Source of the DNA: Frankiaceae bacterium
GTDB taxonomy: Bacteria; Actinomycetota; Actinomycetes; Mycobacteriales; SCTD01
Direction: 5' to 3'
Length of the DNA stretch: 11,933 nucleotides
Assembly: GCA_947479995.1 (NCBI GenBank)
Contig: CANKBT010000068.1
Span: forward strand, 1-11,933
The notes beneath the pieces were generated by a model that saw only the letters and a program-made list of their open reading frames with translations, was not told the origin of the DNA and ran no database searches. The translations under genes and the position numbers were made by a program. Below, one piece after another: positions 1 to 5,750 of the stretch; the first letter of the stretch is position 1; each line of letters opens with the position of its first letter.

Positions 1-673
1 CGTCCGGCTCGCCGGCGAGCCCCGCGGCGGCGGCCGCCCCCGCGCCGGCGGGACCGACGACGCCGAGCGCGTGCGCCTCGTCGACGAGCAGCGCCGCGCC
101 GTGTGCGCGGGCGGCGTCGTGCAGCGCGGCGAGCGGTGCGAGGGCGCCGTCGACCGAGAAGACCGCGTCGGTCACGACCAGCGCGCGCGGGGCGCGGCGG
201 GCCGCCAGCACCGCGCGCACGGCGGCCGGGTCGCGGTGCGGGACGACGACCACGTCGGCCCGCGAGAGCCGACAGGCGTCGACGAGCGACGCGTGGTTCG
301 CCGCGTCGGAGACGACGAGCGCGCCCGGCCCGGTCAGCGCGGTGACGGCGGCCAGGTTGGCCAGGTAGCCGCTGCTGAGCACCAGCCCGCGCTCGGTGCC
401 GGTGCGTGCCGCGAGGGCCGCCTCGAGGTCGCCGTGCGCGTCGGTCGTGCCGGTGACGAGCCGCGAGCCGGTGGCGCCGGCGCCGTACGCCTCGACCGCC
501 GCGACCGCCGCGGCGACGACCGCGGGGTGGCGCGCCAGGCCGAGGTAGTCGTTGGACGCGAGGTCGAGGCCGTCCGCGCCCGCCCCCGGGCCGCGGCTGC
601 GCAGCGCGCGGTGCAGGCCGGCGCGCTCGCGGGCAGCGGCCGCGTCGGCCAGCCAGGCGAGCGCGTCGGTCAC
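1..673 (-). CDS. bioF: 8-amino-7-oxononanoate synthase (BioF), 5' part, cut by left edge
   Basis: PLP enzyme of biotin synthesis that condenses pimeloyl-ACP (or CoA) with L-alanine in the cytoplasm. The first 224 residues are present from a GTG at 673. The fold-type I alpha-oxoamine synthase pattern is clear: SNDYLG at residues 40-45, a Gly-rich GAGATGSRLVTG stretch near 63-74, an SSGYLAN segment, the NHASLVDACRLS segment, and VDEAHALGVVGP from about 197, where the Asp/His pair contacts PLP. The Schiff-base lysine lies beyond the edge and cannot be checked. SNDYLGLA favours BioF over 2-amino-3-ketobutyrate ligase. The start is supported by a TAGGGT hexamer 6 nt upstream, which suggests a leaderless transcript. 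It is divergent from pdtaS with 44 bp between starts. Any bioA/bioD neighbours would lie to the left. Confidence 0.87.
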   Translation of the reverse strand, partial: MTDALAWLADAAAARERAGLHRALRSRGPGAGADGLDLASNDYLGLARHPAVVAAAVAAVEAYGAGATGSRLVTGTTDAHGDLEAALAARTGTERGLVLSSGYLANLAAVTALTGPGALVVSDAANHASLVDACRLSRADVVVVPHRDPAAVRAVLAARRAPRALVVTDAVFSVDGALAPLAALHDAARAHGAALLVDEAHALGVVGPAGAGAAAAAGLAGEPD

Positions 674-679
674 CGGCCG

Positions 680-685
680 ACCCTA
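680..685 (-). promoter_or_regulatory. candidate -10 element for bioF (leaderless)
   Basis: On the minus strand the hexamer reads TAGGGT, fitting the actinobacterial TANNNT -10, and ends exactly 6 nt before the bioF GTG. No Shine-Dalgarno is present in the gap, so transcription probably starts at the GTG. No convincing -35 is visible. Confidence 0.45.
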
Positions 686-705
686 GGCGGTGGCCGCCCG
701 CTCCC

Positions 706-711
706 TACGCT
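706..711 (+). promoter_or_regulatory. candidate -10 element for pdtaS (leaderless)
   Basis: TACGCT ends 6 nt before the pdtaS GTG at 718, matching TANNNT with the spacing expected when the transcript begins at the start codon. The intervening GGCGGC is not a usable ribosome site at that distance. A -35 is not evident, which is common in actinomycetes. Confidence 0.45.
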
Positions 712-717
712 GGCGGC

Positions 718-2190
718 GTGAGCACCCTGGCCGACCTGCTCGCGCGCACGGCGCTGTCGCGCGCGGACGGCGACGTGCTGCGCCGCCTGGTGGCCGAGTG
801 GCAGCTCATGAGCGACCTGTCGTTCGCCGACCTCGTGCTGTGGGTGCGCACCCGCGAGGGCACCTGGCTCGCGGCGGCGCACCAGCGCCCGACCACCGGG
901 CCGACGAGCCACCCCGAGGACGTCGTGGGCACCGTGCTCGACGACGGCGGGGGCGACCGGCTGGACCGCGCGTGGTCGGGCCGCCGGGCGGTGCGGGACG
1001 CCGAGCCCGAGTGGCGCGGCCGCACGCCGGTGCGCACCGAGGCGGTGCCCGTGCTGCGCGCCGGGCGGCCGGTCGCGGTGCTGTCGCGCGAGACGCACCT
1101 CGGCGCGGGGCGCATGCCCAGCCAGCTCGAACTGGCCTACCTCAGCGTCGCCGGCGAGCTGCTGCAGATGGTCGCCGAGGGCGCCTTCCCCTACCCGGGG
1201 CAGGGCCCCGACCCGGAGTCGGCGCCGCGGGTCGGCGACGGCCTGCTGCGCCTGGACCGCACCGGGCACGTCGTCTACGCCAGCCCCAACGCGCTGTCGG
1301 CGTTCCGGCGCCTCGGCGTCGGCGGCGACCTGCTCGGCGCGCACCTGGGCCACACGATCGCGGCGCTGCCGGTGCCCGGCTCGCTCGACGAGCCGCGCGG
1401 CTCGGCGGCGGTCGCGGCGGCCCTGCGCTTCCTCGAGCCGCGCGACTCCGAGGTGGAGGCGCAGGGCGCGACCGTGCTGCTGCGCGTCATGCCGCTCGTG
1501 CCCGGCGGCGAGCCGCGCGGCGCGCTGGCGCTCGTGCGCGACGTGACCGAGCTGCGCAGCCGCGACCGGCAGCTGATGGGCAAGGACGCGACGATCCGCG
1601 AGATCCACCACCGCGTGAAGAACAACCTGCAGACGGTCGCGGCCCTGCTGCGCCTGCAGGCCCGGCGGCTGCCCGACCCGTCGGCGCGCGCCGCGCTCGA
1701 GGAGTCGGTCCGCCGCGTGGCGAGCATCGCGATGGTGCACGAGACGCTCTCGCTGGCGCTCGACGAGTCGGTGGCCTTCGACGGCATCGCCGACCGGGTG
1801 CTCGCCATGTGCGCGGAGGTGGCGGTGCCGGAGGCGCAGGTCGAGGTGCTGCGCCGCGGCGGCTTCGGGGTGCTGCCCGCCGAGGTCGCGACGCCGCTGT
1901 CGATGGTGCTCACCGAGCTGGTGCAGAACGCCGTCGAGCACGGCTACCCGGCGGGGGGCGGCGGGCGCATCGAGGTGCGCGTCGACCGCGCGGACGACGC
2001 GCTGCGGGTGGTGGTGGCCGACGACGGCGCCGGCCTGCCCGAGGGCTTCGACGCCGGGGCCTCGACGCGGCTGGGGCTGCAGATCGTGCGGACCCTCGTG
2101 GAGGGCGAGCTGCGCGGCGCGCTCGTGCTGCGCGCGCGGCCGGGGGGCGGGGCGGAGGCGGCGGTCAGCCTGCCGCTGGCGGCGGGCTGA
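718..2190 (+). CDS. pdtaS: PdtaS-type sensor histidine kinase (GAF-PAS-HisKA_2-HATPase)
   Basis: Soluble sensor kinase of 490 aa, close to the length of M. tuberculosis PdtaS (Rv3220c), with no membrane segment. An N-terminal GAF-like domain (about 5-155) is followed by a PAS-like domain (about 172-278), the HisKA_2 dimerisation helix with EIHHRVKNNLQ at 295-305 (phospho-acceptor His297 or His298), and an HATPase_c domain with N-box ELVQNAVEH (400-408), G1 box DDGAGL (435-440) and RLGLQIV (451-457). All ATP-site motifs look intact. In mycobacteria the partner is PdtaR, an ANTAR-domain antiterminator that binds RNA; no pdtaR is in this window. The GTG start is supported by the -10 just upstream. 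The 3' end overlaps the convergent small membrane gene by 26 nt. Neighbouring whiB1 supports orthology. Confidence 0.9.
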   Translation: MSTLADLLARTALSRADGDVLRRLVAEWQLMSDLSFADLVLWVRTREGTWLAAAHQRPTTGPTSHPEDVVGTVLDDGGGDRLDRAWSGRRAVRDAEPEWRGRTPVRTEAVPVLRAGRPVAVLSRETHLGAGRMPSQLELAYLSVAGELLQMVAEGAFPYPGQGPDPESAPRVGDGLLRLDRTGHVVYASPNALSAFRRLGVGGDLLGAHLGHTIAALPVPGSLDEPRGSAAVAAALRFLEPRDSEVEAQGATVLLRVMPLVPGGEPRGALALVRDVTELRSRDRQLMGKDATIREIHHRVKNNLQTVAALLRLQARRLPDPSARAALEESVRRVASIAMVHETLSLALDESVAFDGIADRVLAMCAEVAVPEAQVEVLRRGGFGVLPAEVATPLSMVLTELVQNAVEHGYPAGGGGRIEVRVDRADDALRVVVADDGAGLPEGFDAGASTRLGLQIVRTLVEGELRGALVLRARPGGGAEAAVSLPLAAG

Positions 2191-2413
2191 CGCCGGGCAC
2201 CGGCGGGGCGCTGGCGCCGGGGTCCTGCGGGCCGACGCCGGGGTCCTGCTCGTTGGCGCCGCTGAGCTCGCGGTAGACGAGCACGAAGACCAGCACGAGC
2301 AGCGCCAGCGCGAGCAGCAGCGCGAGGCGGAAGCGCCAGACGGCGAGCCAGGGCGGCGGCGCCTCGCGGCCGAGGAGCGGGGGCCGGACCCAGAGCTCGC
2401 GGGCGCCGGTCAC
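2165..2413 (-). CDS. small single-pass membrane protein with Pro-rich tail, unknown function
   Basis: Predicted 82-aa protein, not recognised. It starts at a GTG 8 nt after the whiB1 stop and is probably co-transcribed with it. Residues 1-27 are polar with several Arg and Pro; residues 28-47 form one very hydrophobic helix (WRFRLALLLALALLV and on), followed by Tyr-Arg-Glu and a Pro/Gly-rich C-tail. The tail carries a short duplication, QDPGV then QDPGA, encoded by a direct repeat in the DNA. Positive charges before the helix suggest the N-terminus is inside and the tail outside. The last 26 nt overlap the pdtaS 3' end on the other strand. No Shine-Dalgarno is obvious, so translation may depend on reinitiation after whiB1. 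It could be a non-coding frame, but the membrane helix and spacing argue for a gene. Confidence 0.55.
   Translation of the reverse strand: MTGARELWVRPPLLGREAPPPWLAVWRFRLALLLALALLVLVFVLVYRELSGANEQDPGVGPQDPGASAPPVPGVSPPPAAG
2204..2249. repeat. short direct repeat inside the small membrane gene
   Basis: The 14-mer CGCCGGGGTCCTGC occurs twice about 20 bp apart in this stretch, and related GCCGGG-type units flank it. On the minus strand it encodes the repeated QDPG unit in the C-tail of the small membrane protein. This looks like a slippage-type duplication. Confidence 0.5.
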
Positions 2414-2421
2414 GGGGTGCG

Positions 2422-2673
2422 TCAGGCGGTCTGGGCGCGAACGCGGCCGCCGCGCCGCGCGAGGGCGCGCCGCTCGTCCTCGTCGGTGCCGCCCCAGACG
2501 CCGGAGTCCTGGCCGGACTCGAGGGCCCAGGTCAGGCAGTCCGTGACGACCGGACACCGCCGGCAGACGACCTTGGCCTCCTCGACCTGCACGGCGGCGG
2601 GGCCGCTCGTGCCGATCGGGAAGAACAGCTCCGGGTCCTCGTCACGGCAGAGCGCGTGGTGGCGCCAGTCCAT
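2422..2673 (-). CDS. whiB1: WhiB1-type [4Fe-4S] transcriptional regulator
   Basis: Wbl family protein of 83 aa, nearly the same length as mycobacterial WhiB1. The four cluster cysteines are Cys9, Cys37, Cys40 and Cys46 in the usual C-Xn-CxxC-x5-C pattern, the GVWGG turn is at 58-62, and a basic tail (RRALARRGGRVRAQ) follows for DNA contact. The N-terminus MDWRH with CRDEDPELFFP is typical of the WhiB1 subgroup. WhiB1 binds the C-terminal part of the principal sigma factor and its cluster reacts with nitric oxide; it is essential in M. tuberculosis. The ATG at 2673 is fixed by AAGGAG 8 nt upstream and by homology, although the frame stays open further upstream. It lies downstream of the lipid-kinase gene on the same strand with a 252-bp gap, so it probably has its own promoter. 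Confidence 0.93.
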   Translation of the reverse strand: MDWRHHALCRDEDPELFFPIGTSGPAAVQVEEAKVVCRRCPVVTDCLTWALESGQDSGVWGGTDEDERRALARRGGRVRAQTA

Positions 2674-2681
2674 GCGGCCAA

Positions 2682-2687
2682 CTCCTT
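2682..2687 (-). promoter_or_regulatory. ribosome binding site of whiB1
   Basis: On the minus strand AAGGAG sits 8 nt before the ATG at 2673. It decides this start over the longer upstream frame and shows that whiB1, unlike several neighbours, has a leadered transcript. Confidence 0.75.
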
Positions 2688-2925
2688 CACACCGCGGGCG
2701 CCGAGGGCCCCCGCGCTCGCCACCGGCGCGGCGTTGCACCGGGGTCACGCTGGGTCGGGCGCGCCCTCGTGCCGAGCTCCGCGGTCAGCGGGCTGGTCCC
2801 TGGTGGTGCGCCGCGCTGCAACACTCGCACCGCGTGAGAGCGCGTGTAAAGCGCGCAGCCCCCGATGTCCCGTTCGCGCGTGTCGCGTTCGTCACTCCGG
2901 GGTGAACGGCGTGTGACCTGCGCGG
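2688..2925 (-). promoter_or_regulatory. whiB1 upstream intergenic region, promoter not resolved
   Basis: No gene is supported in this gap between the lipid kinase and whiB1. It is less GC-biased than the flanking genes and holds the only A/T-rich spot nearby, minus-strand CTTTACAC at 2844-2851, a possible core-promoter element. TGTCG-N6-TCACT at 2881-2896 resembles a weak CRP/FNR-type palindrome (consensus TGTGA-N6-TCACA). Mycobacterial whiB1 is known to be cAMP/CRP-controlled, so this is worth noting, but the match is partial. A GTGAAC / GTTCGTCAC imperfect inverted pair lies at 2888-2906. Confidence 0.35.
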
Positions 2926-3846
2926 TCAGACGAGCACCGTCAGTGCGCGCGGCACGCTGCGCAGCACCACCCGGGTGCGGTCGCCCAGGTCGTCGCCGTC
3001 GAGCTGGAAGGGCAGCGGCGCCGACGACGACAGGGTGAGCGCCGGCAGGTCGTGCAGCGACAGCACCCCGCGCCCGCGCGGGCGGGGGGTGCGGGCGAGG
3101 ATCTGCCCCAGGTGGCGCAGCGTCGGCAGGGTGGCGAGGCCGCGCAGGCCGAAGACGTCGAGGCCGGTCTCGAACGACGCCTGCGGGCACGGCTGCACCG
3201 GCCGGCTGTTGAGGTAGGTCCACGGCGAGGTGTTGCAGACGAGCGCGAGCGCCAGGGGCTCGGGCGCGGCGCCCTCGCGCTCGAGCACCAGCTGCGGCGT
3301 GCGGCGGTCGGTGTGGGTGAAGAACTGGCGCACGCCCGAGCGCACGTACAGCCCGGTGGTGGCGCGGCGGCCCGCGGCCCGGCGCTGCTCGACGCGCCGC
3401 ACGACGTCGGCGTCGAGCCCGAGGCCGGCGTTGAAGGTGAACCAGCGGTCGTCGGCGGTGGCCAGCCCGAGGGTGCGGCGGCGGTCGTGCTGCAGCGCGT
3501 CGAGCAGCTCGCCGGTCGCCTCGACCGGCGACGCCGACATGCCGAGGGCGCGGGCGAAGACGTTGGCGCTGCCGCCCGGCACGACGCCGAGCGCCGGCAG
3601 GCCGTCGCGCGGGCCGTCGCTGAGCAGGCCGTTGACGACCTCGTTGACGGTGCCGTCGCCGCCGAGGGCGACGACCGCGTCGAGCTCGTCGGCGACCGCG
3701 TCGCGGGCCAGCTCGGTGGCGTGGCCGCGGGCCTTGGTCTCGGCCACGTCGAGTCGGCAGGTGCTCGCCAGCGCGGACGCGAGGACGTCGCGCGCGCGGA
3801 GCGTGGTGCCGGTGGCCTTGGGGTTGACGACCAGCAGCACGCGCAC
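2926..3846 (-). CDS. diacylglycerol/lipid kinase family protein (DagK/YegS type)
   Basis: Protein of 306 aa with the DAGK catalytic fold, a usual length for soluble bacterial lipid kinases. Motifs in order: VVNPKATG at 6-13, the nucleotide-binding GGDGTVNEVVNG at 62-73, PGGSANVFAR at 90-99, and the second-domain FNAGLGLDADVV at 138-149. It likely phosphorylates diacylglycerol or a related lipid at the inner membrane face using ATP; the exact substrate cannot be read from sequence. The GTG at 3846 is preceded 6 nt upstream by TAGCCT and gives the canonical N-terminal strand. It reads toward whiB1, as the Rv3218-whiB1 pair does in M. tuberculosis. A near-perfect 30-nt palindrome lies inside the gene at 3063-3092. 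Confidence 0.88.
   Translation of the reverse strand: MRVLLVVNPKATGTTLRARDVLASALASTCRLDVAETKARGHATELARDAVADELDAVVALGGDGTVNEVVNGLLSDGPRDGLPALGVVPGGSANVFARALGMSASPVEATGELLDALQHDRRRTLGLATADDRWFTFNAGLGLDADVVRRVEQRRAAGRRATTGLYVRSGVRQFFTHTDRRTPQLVLEREGAAPEPLALALVCNTSPWTYLNSRPVQPCPQASFETGLDVFGLRGLATLPTLRHLGQILARTPRPRGRGVLSLHDLPALTLSSSAPLPFQLDGDDLGDRTRVVLRSVPRALTVLV
3063..3092. repeat. 30-nt near-perfect palindrome inside the lipid-kinase gene
   Basis: The two 15-nt halves are reverse complements at 14 of 15 positions (left half starts GCACCCCG, right half ends GGGGGTGC), leaving almost no loop. It codes for the Arg/Pro/Gly-rich stretch RTPRPRGRG. It could form a strong RNA hairpin or DNA cruciform. 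In DNA this GC-rich, chance palindromes are more common, but this length is still unusual. Confidence 0.5.
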
Positions 3847-3852
3847 CGGACG

Positions 3853-3862
3853 AGGCTAGCCT
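3853..3862. promoter_or_regulatory. palindromic bidirectional -10 element (AGGCTAGCCT)
   Basis: A perfect 10-nt palindrome lies in the 23-bp gap between two divergent GTG starts. Read rightward, TAGCCT (3857-3862) ends 7 nt before the GTG at 3870. Read leftward, TAGCCT (3858-3853) ends 6 nt before the GTG at 3846. Both fit TANNNT with leaderless spacing. The two hexamers share the central TA, so polymerase could not open both at once. Leaderless expression is inferred, not shown. Confidence 0.55.
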
Positions 3863-3869
3863 GCCCCGC

Positions 3870-4259
3870 GTGACCGAACCGGTGCGCCGACCCCCGGCCC
3901 TGCGCCGCGCCGCGCTGCTCGTGGCCCTCGAGGCGGTGGCCCTGCTCGTGGTCAGCGGGGCGTACGCGGTGGCGGGCGTCGTCGGCGACCCGGACGACCG
4001 GTCCGCCACGGTGCTGGCCGGCGTGCTCGGCGTGCTGCTCGGGCTCGGGCTGCTGCTCGTCGCCCGCGGGCTCGACCGCGGCAGCGCGTCGGCGTGGGCG
4101 CCCGCGGTGCTGCTGCAGGTCTTCCTCGCCGTCATCGGGGTGAGCGCCCTGCGCGCGGGCGACTACGCCGTGGGCGTGCCGCTCGTGGTGCTGCTCGGCG
4201 CCGTGCTCTACCAGCTGGCGACGCCCGAGGCGCGCCTGGCCTACCGCGAGCGGGAGTAG
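3870..4259 (+). CDS. four-helix integral membrane protein, unknown function (Rv3217c-like position)
   Basis: Protein of 129 aa with a short basic N-terminus (RRPPALRR) and four predicted membrane helices at about 13-38, 46-66, 75-95 and 97-115, ending in a charged tail (EARLAYRERE). No catalytic motif is visible. Its place next to the lipid kinase and whiB1, and its orientation, match the M. tuberculosis integral membrane protein Rv3217c, so it is probably part of a conserved actinobacterial block; this rests on position and type more than on residue matches. The positive-inside rule puts both ends in the cytoplasm. The GTG start follows the shared palindromic -10 by 7 nt. Its TAG stop directly abuts the stop of sigF on the other strand. 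Confidence 0.75.
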   Translation: MTEPVRRPPALRRAALLVALEAVALLVVSGAYAVAGVVGDPDDRSATVLAGVLGVLLGLGLLLVARGLDRGSASAWAPAVLLQVFLAVIGVSALRAGDYAVGVPLVVLLGAVLYQLATPEARLAYRERE

Positions 4260-4266
4260 CTACTCC
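4253..4266. repeat. 14-nt perfect palindrome spanning two convergent stop codons
   Basis: GGAGTAGCTACTCC is its own reverse complement. It holds the TAG stop of the membrane gene (4257-4259) and the TAG stop of sigF (4262-4260) with no base between them. It may act as a weak bidirectional hairpin, but the stem is short and has no T tract. Confidence 0.5.
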
Positions 4267-5165
4267 TCCGAGAGCAGGCCCTGGCGCAGCTGCGCGAGCG
4301 TGCGCGCCAGCAGCCGCGACACGTGCATCTGGCTGATGCCGAGCTCGGCCGCGATCTGCGACTGGGTCATGCCGCCGAAGAAGCGCAGCAGCAGGATCTT
4401 CTTCTCGCGCGCGGGCAGCTGCTCGAGCAGCGGCTTGAGCGACTCGCGGTACTCCACGCCCTCGAGCGCGTCGTCGGTCATGCCGAGCGAGTCGGCGACC
4501 GCCGGGCTGTCGTCGTCGCCGCCGTCGGGGGCGTCGAGGCTCACCGCGGAGTAGGCGTTGGCCGACTCCAGGCCCTCGAGGATCTCCTCCTCGGTGAGCC
4601 CGAGGTGCTGCGCGAGCTCGGCGACCGTGGGGGAGCGGCCGTTCTTCTGCGACAGGTCGCTCGTGGCCTTGGTCAGGCTGAGCTTGAGCTCCTGCAGGCG
4701 GCGGGGCACGCGGATCGCCCAGCCCTTGTCGCGGAAGTGCCGCTTGATCTCGCCGACGATCGTCGGGGTGGCGTAGGTCGAGAACTCGACGCCGCGCTCG
4801 AGGTCGAAGCGGTCGACGCTCTTGATGAGGCCGATGGTCGCGACCTGCACGAGGTCGTCGAGCGGCTCGCCGCGGTTGCGGAAGCGGCGGGCGAGGTACT
4901 CGACGAGCGGCAGGTGCTGCTCGACGAGCTCGTCGCGCAGCCGGGCGCGCCGCGGGTCGTCGGGCGCCATCTCGGCGAGCTGGGCGAAGACCTGGCGCGC
5001 GTGCGCGCGGTCGGCGGCGGTGCGCTCGCTGCGGGTCGGCGCGACGACCTCGGCCGGCACCTCCTCGGGCGCGACGTCGACGTCGAGGACGGGGCGCTCG
5101 GCGTCGGGCCGCTCCTGGTCGGGGACGGCCGGCACGGTGACGACCGCGTCGGGCGTCTCGCTCAC
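4260..5165 (-). CDS. sigF: SigF/SigB-family (group 3) RNA polymerase sigma factor
   Basis: Sigma factor of 301 aa. After an acidic, Pro-rich N-terminal extension (about 1-45) come region 2 (about 84-155, with EYLARRF, DDLVQVATIGLIKSVDRFD and the -10 recognition segment around STYATPTIVGEIKRHFRDKGW), region 3 (about 155-215) and region 4 (about 245-297) with the helix-turn-helix MTQSQIAAELGISQMHVSRLL. The combination is typical of general-stress or development sigma factors SigB/SigF/SigG in Gram-positives. The GTG start overlaps the rsbW TGA in a GTGA tetranucleotide, so translation is coupled to that of its anti-sigma factor. The SigF-type consensus (GTTT / GGGTA) was looked for by eye near genes in this window and no clear copy was found, so no target is proposed. 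Confidence 0.92.
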   Translation of the reverse strand: MSETPDAVVTVPAVPDQERPDAERPVLDVDVAPEEVPAEVVAPTRSERTAADRAHARQVFAQLAEMAPDDPRRARLRDELVEQHLPLVEYLARRFRNRGEPLDDLVQVATIGLIKSVDRFDLERGVEFSTYATPTIVGEIKRHFRDKGWAIRVPRRLQELKLSLTKATSDLSQKNGRSPTVAELAQHLGLTEEEILEGLESANAYSAVSLDAPDGGDDDSPAVADSLGMTDDALEGVEYRESLKPLLEQLPAREKKILLLRFFGGMTQSQIAAELGISQMHVSRLLARTLAQLRQGLLSEE

Positions 5166-5593
5166 GCCGACGGCTCCCGGCGCTTGCGCAGCGACAGGGT
5201 GACGCGGCGGTCGGCGTCGACCGCGCTGTCGACCTCGCCGACGAGCGCGGTGAGCACGGTCCAGGCGAAGGTGTCGCGCGACGGCTCCTCGCCGTCGAGC
5301 GTCGGCACGGTGACGGCCACGGCGAGCGCGTCGCCGGTCAGCTCGAAGTCGCAGGTGAGCTCGGCGCCCGGCACGGCCTGGACGAGGAGCATCGCGCAGG
5401 CCTCGTCGACGGCGATCCGGAGGTCCTCGATGTCGTCGATGGTGAAGTCGAGGCGCGAGGCCAGGCTCGCCGTGGCCGTGCGCAGCACGGAGAGGTAGGC
5501 GCCCGCCGCCGGCAGGCGCAGGCTGACGACGTCGCGGCCGGCGCCGGAGAGCGCGCTGCCGCCGTCGGCCACGCTCGTGGGGGTCGTGTCCAC
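5162..5593 (-). CDS. rsbW: RsbW/UsfX-type anti-sigma factor for SigF
   Basis: Protein of 143 aa from the GTG at 5593 (a second in-frame GTG at 5572 is an alternative). It has the fold of the GHKL anti-sigma kinases: a helix with DLRIAVDEACAMLL (57-70), a beta-rich middle, and FAWTVLTALVGEVD (109-122), which resembles mycobacterial UsfX. The N-box is degenerate: where an active GHKL kinase has E-xxx-N-xxx-H, this has Glu64-xxx-Met68-xxx-Gln72, and no GxG of a G1 box is visible. M. tuberculosis UsfX, as I recall it, is similarly degenerate. It should hold SigF inactive until an RsbV-like antagonist releases it; no antagonist gene is in the window. It is co-directional with sigF and overlaps it by 4 nt. 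Confidence 0.85.
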   Translation of the reverse strand: MDTTPTSVADGGSALSGAGRDVVSLRLPAAGAYLSVLRTATASLASRLDFTIDDIEDLRIAVDEACAMLLVQAVPGAELTCDFELTGDALAVAVTVPTLDGEEPSRDTFAWTVLTALVGEVDSAVDADRRVTLSLRKRREPSA

Positions 5594-5646
5594 CCTGGTC
5601 CCGTTCTCTGAGGCTCGCGGCCGCCGCGGTGCGGGCCGTCCGGACG

Positions 5647-5652
5647 AGACTA
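5647..5652 (-). promoter_or_regulatory. possible -10 element for rsbW-sigF
   Basis: Minus-strand TAGTCT in the 157-bp divergent gap between rsbW and crcB1 is the best TANNNT match there and would give a leader of roughly 45 nt. No good -35 is seen. The rest of the gap (5594-5750) is GC-rich and shows no gene. Confidence 0.25.
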
Positions 5653-5738
5653 CGGCGACGGCTGCCCGGCGTGCGAGGGCCGTCGGGTCGACGGCGCGCC
5701 CCGGCACGGCCCGGCGCGGCGGCCCCGGCGCGGCAGCG

Positions 5739-5744
5739 CAGACT
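5739..5744 (+). promoter_or_regulatory. weak candidate -10 element for crcB1
   Basis: CAGACT ends 6 nt before the crcB1 GTG at 5751, differing from TANNNT only in the first base. The spacing again suggests a leaderless transcript. A fluoride riboswitch was looked for upstream and not recognised. Confidence 0.3.
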
Positions 5745-5750
5745 GCACGG

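Noticed and set aside
2414..2557. A longer, 130-aa version of the small membrane protein starting inside whiB1.
   Set aside because: The added N-terminal part is Arg-rich out-of-frame whiB1 sequence. The GTG at 2413, just after the whiB1 stop, gives a sensible membrane protein.
5577..5750. A longer start for crcB1, 58 codons upstream.
   Set aside because: The extension is Arg/Gly/Ala-rich, overlaps the rsbW start on the other strand, and lies before the normal CrcB N-terminus. The GTG at 5751 gives the family's usual length.
5594..5750. Possible fluoride riboswitch upstream of crcB1.
   Set aside because: The conserved crcB-motif pseudoknot elements could not be recognised, and the -10-like hexamer 6 nt before the GTG points to a leaderless transcript. 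A covariance-model search would settle it.
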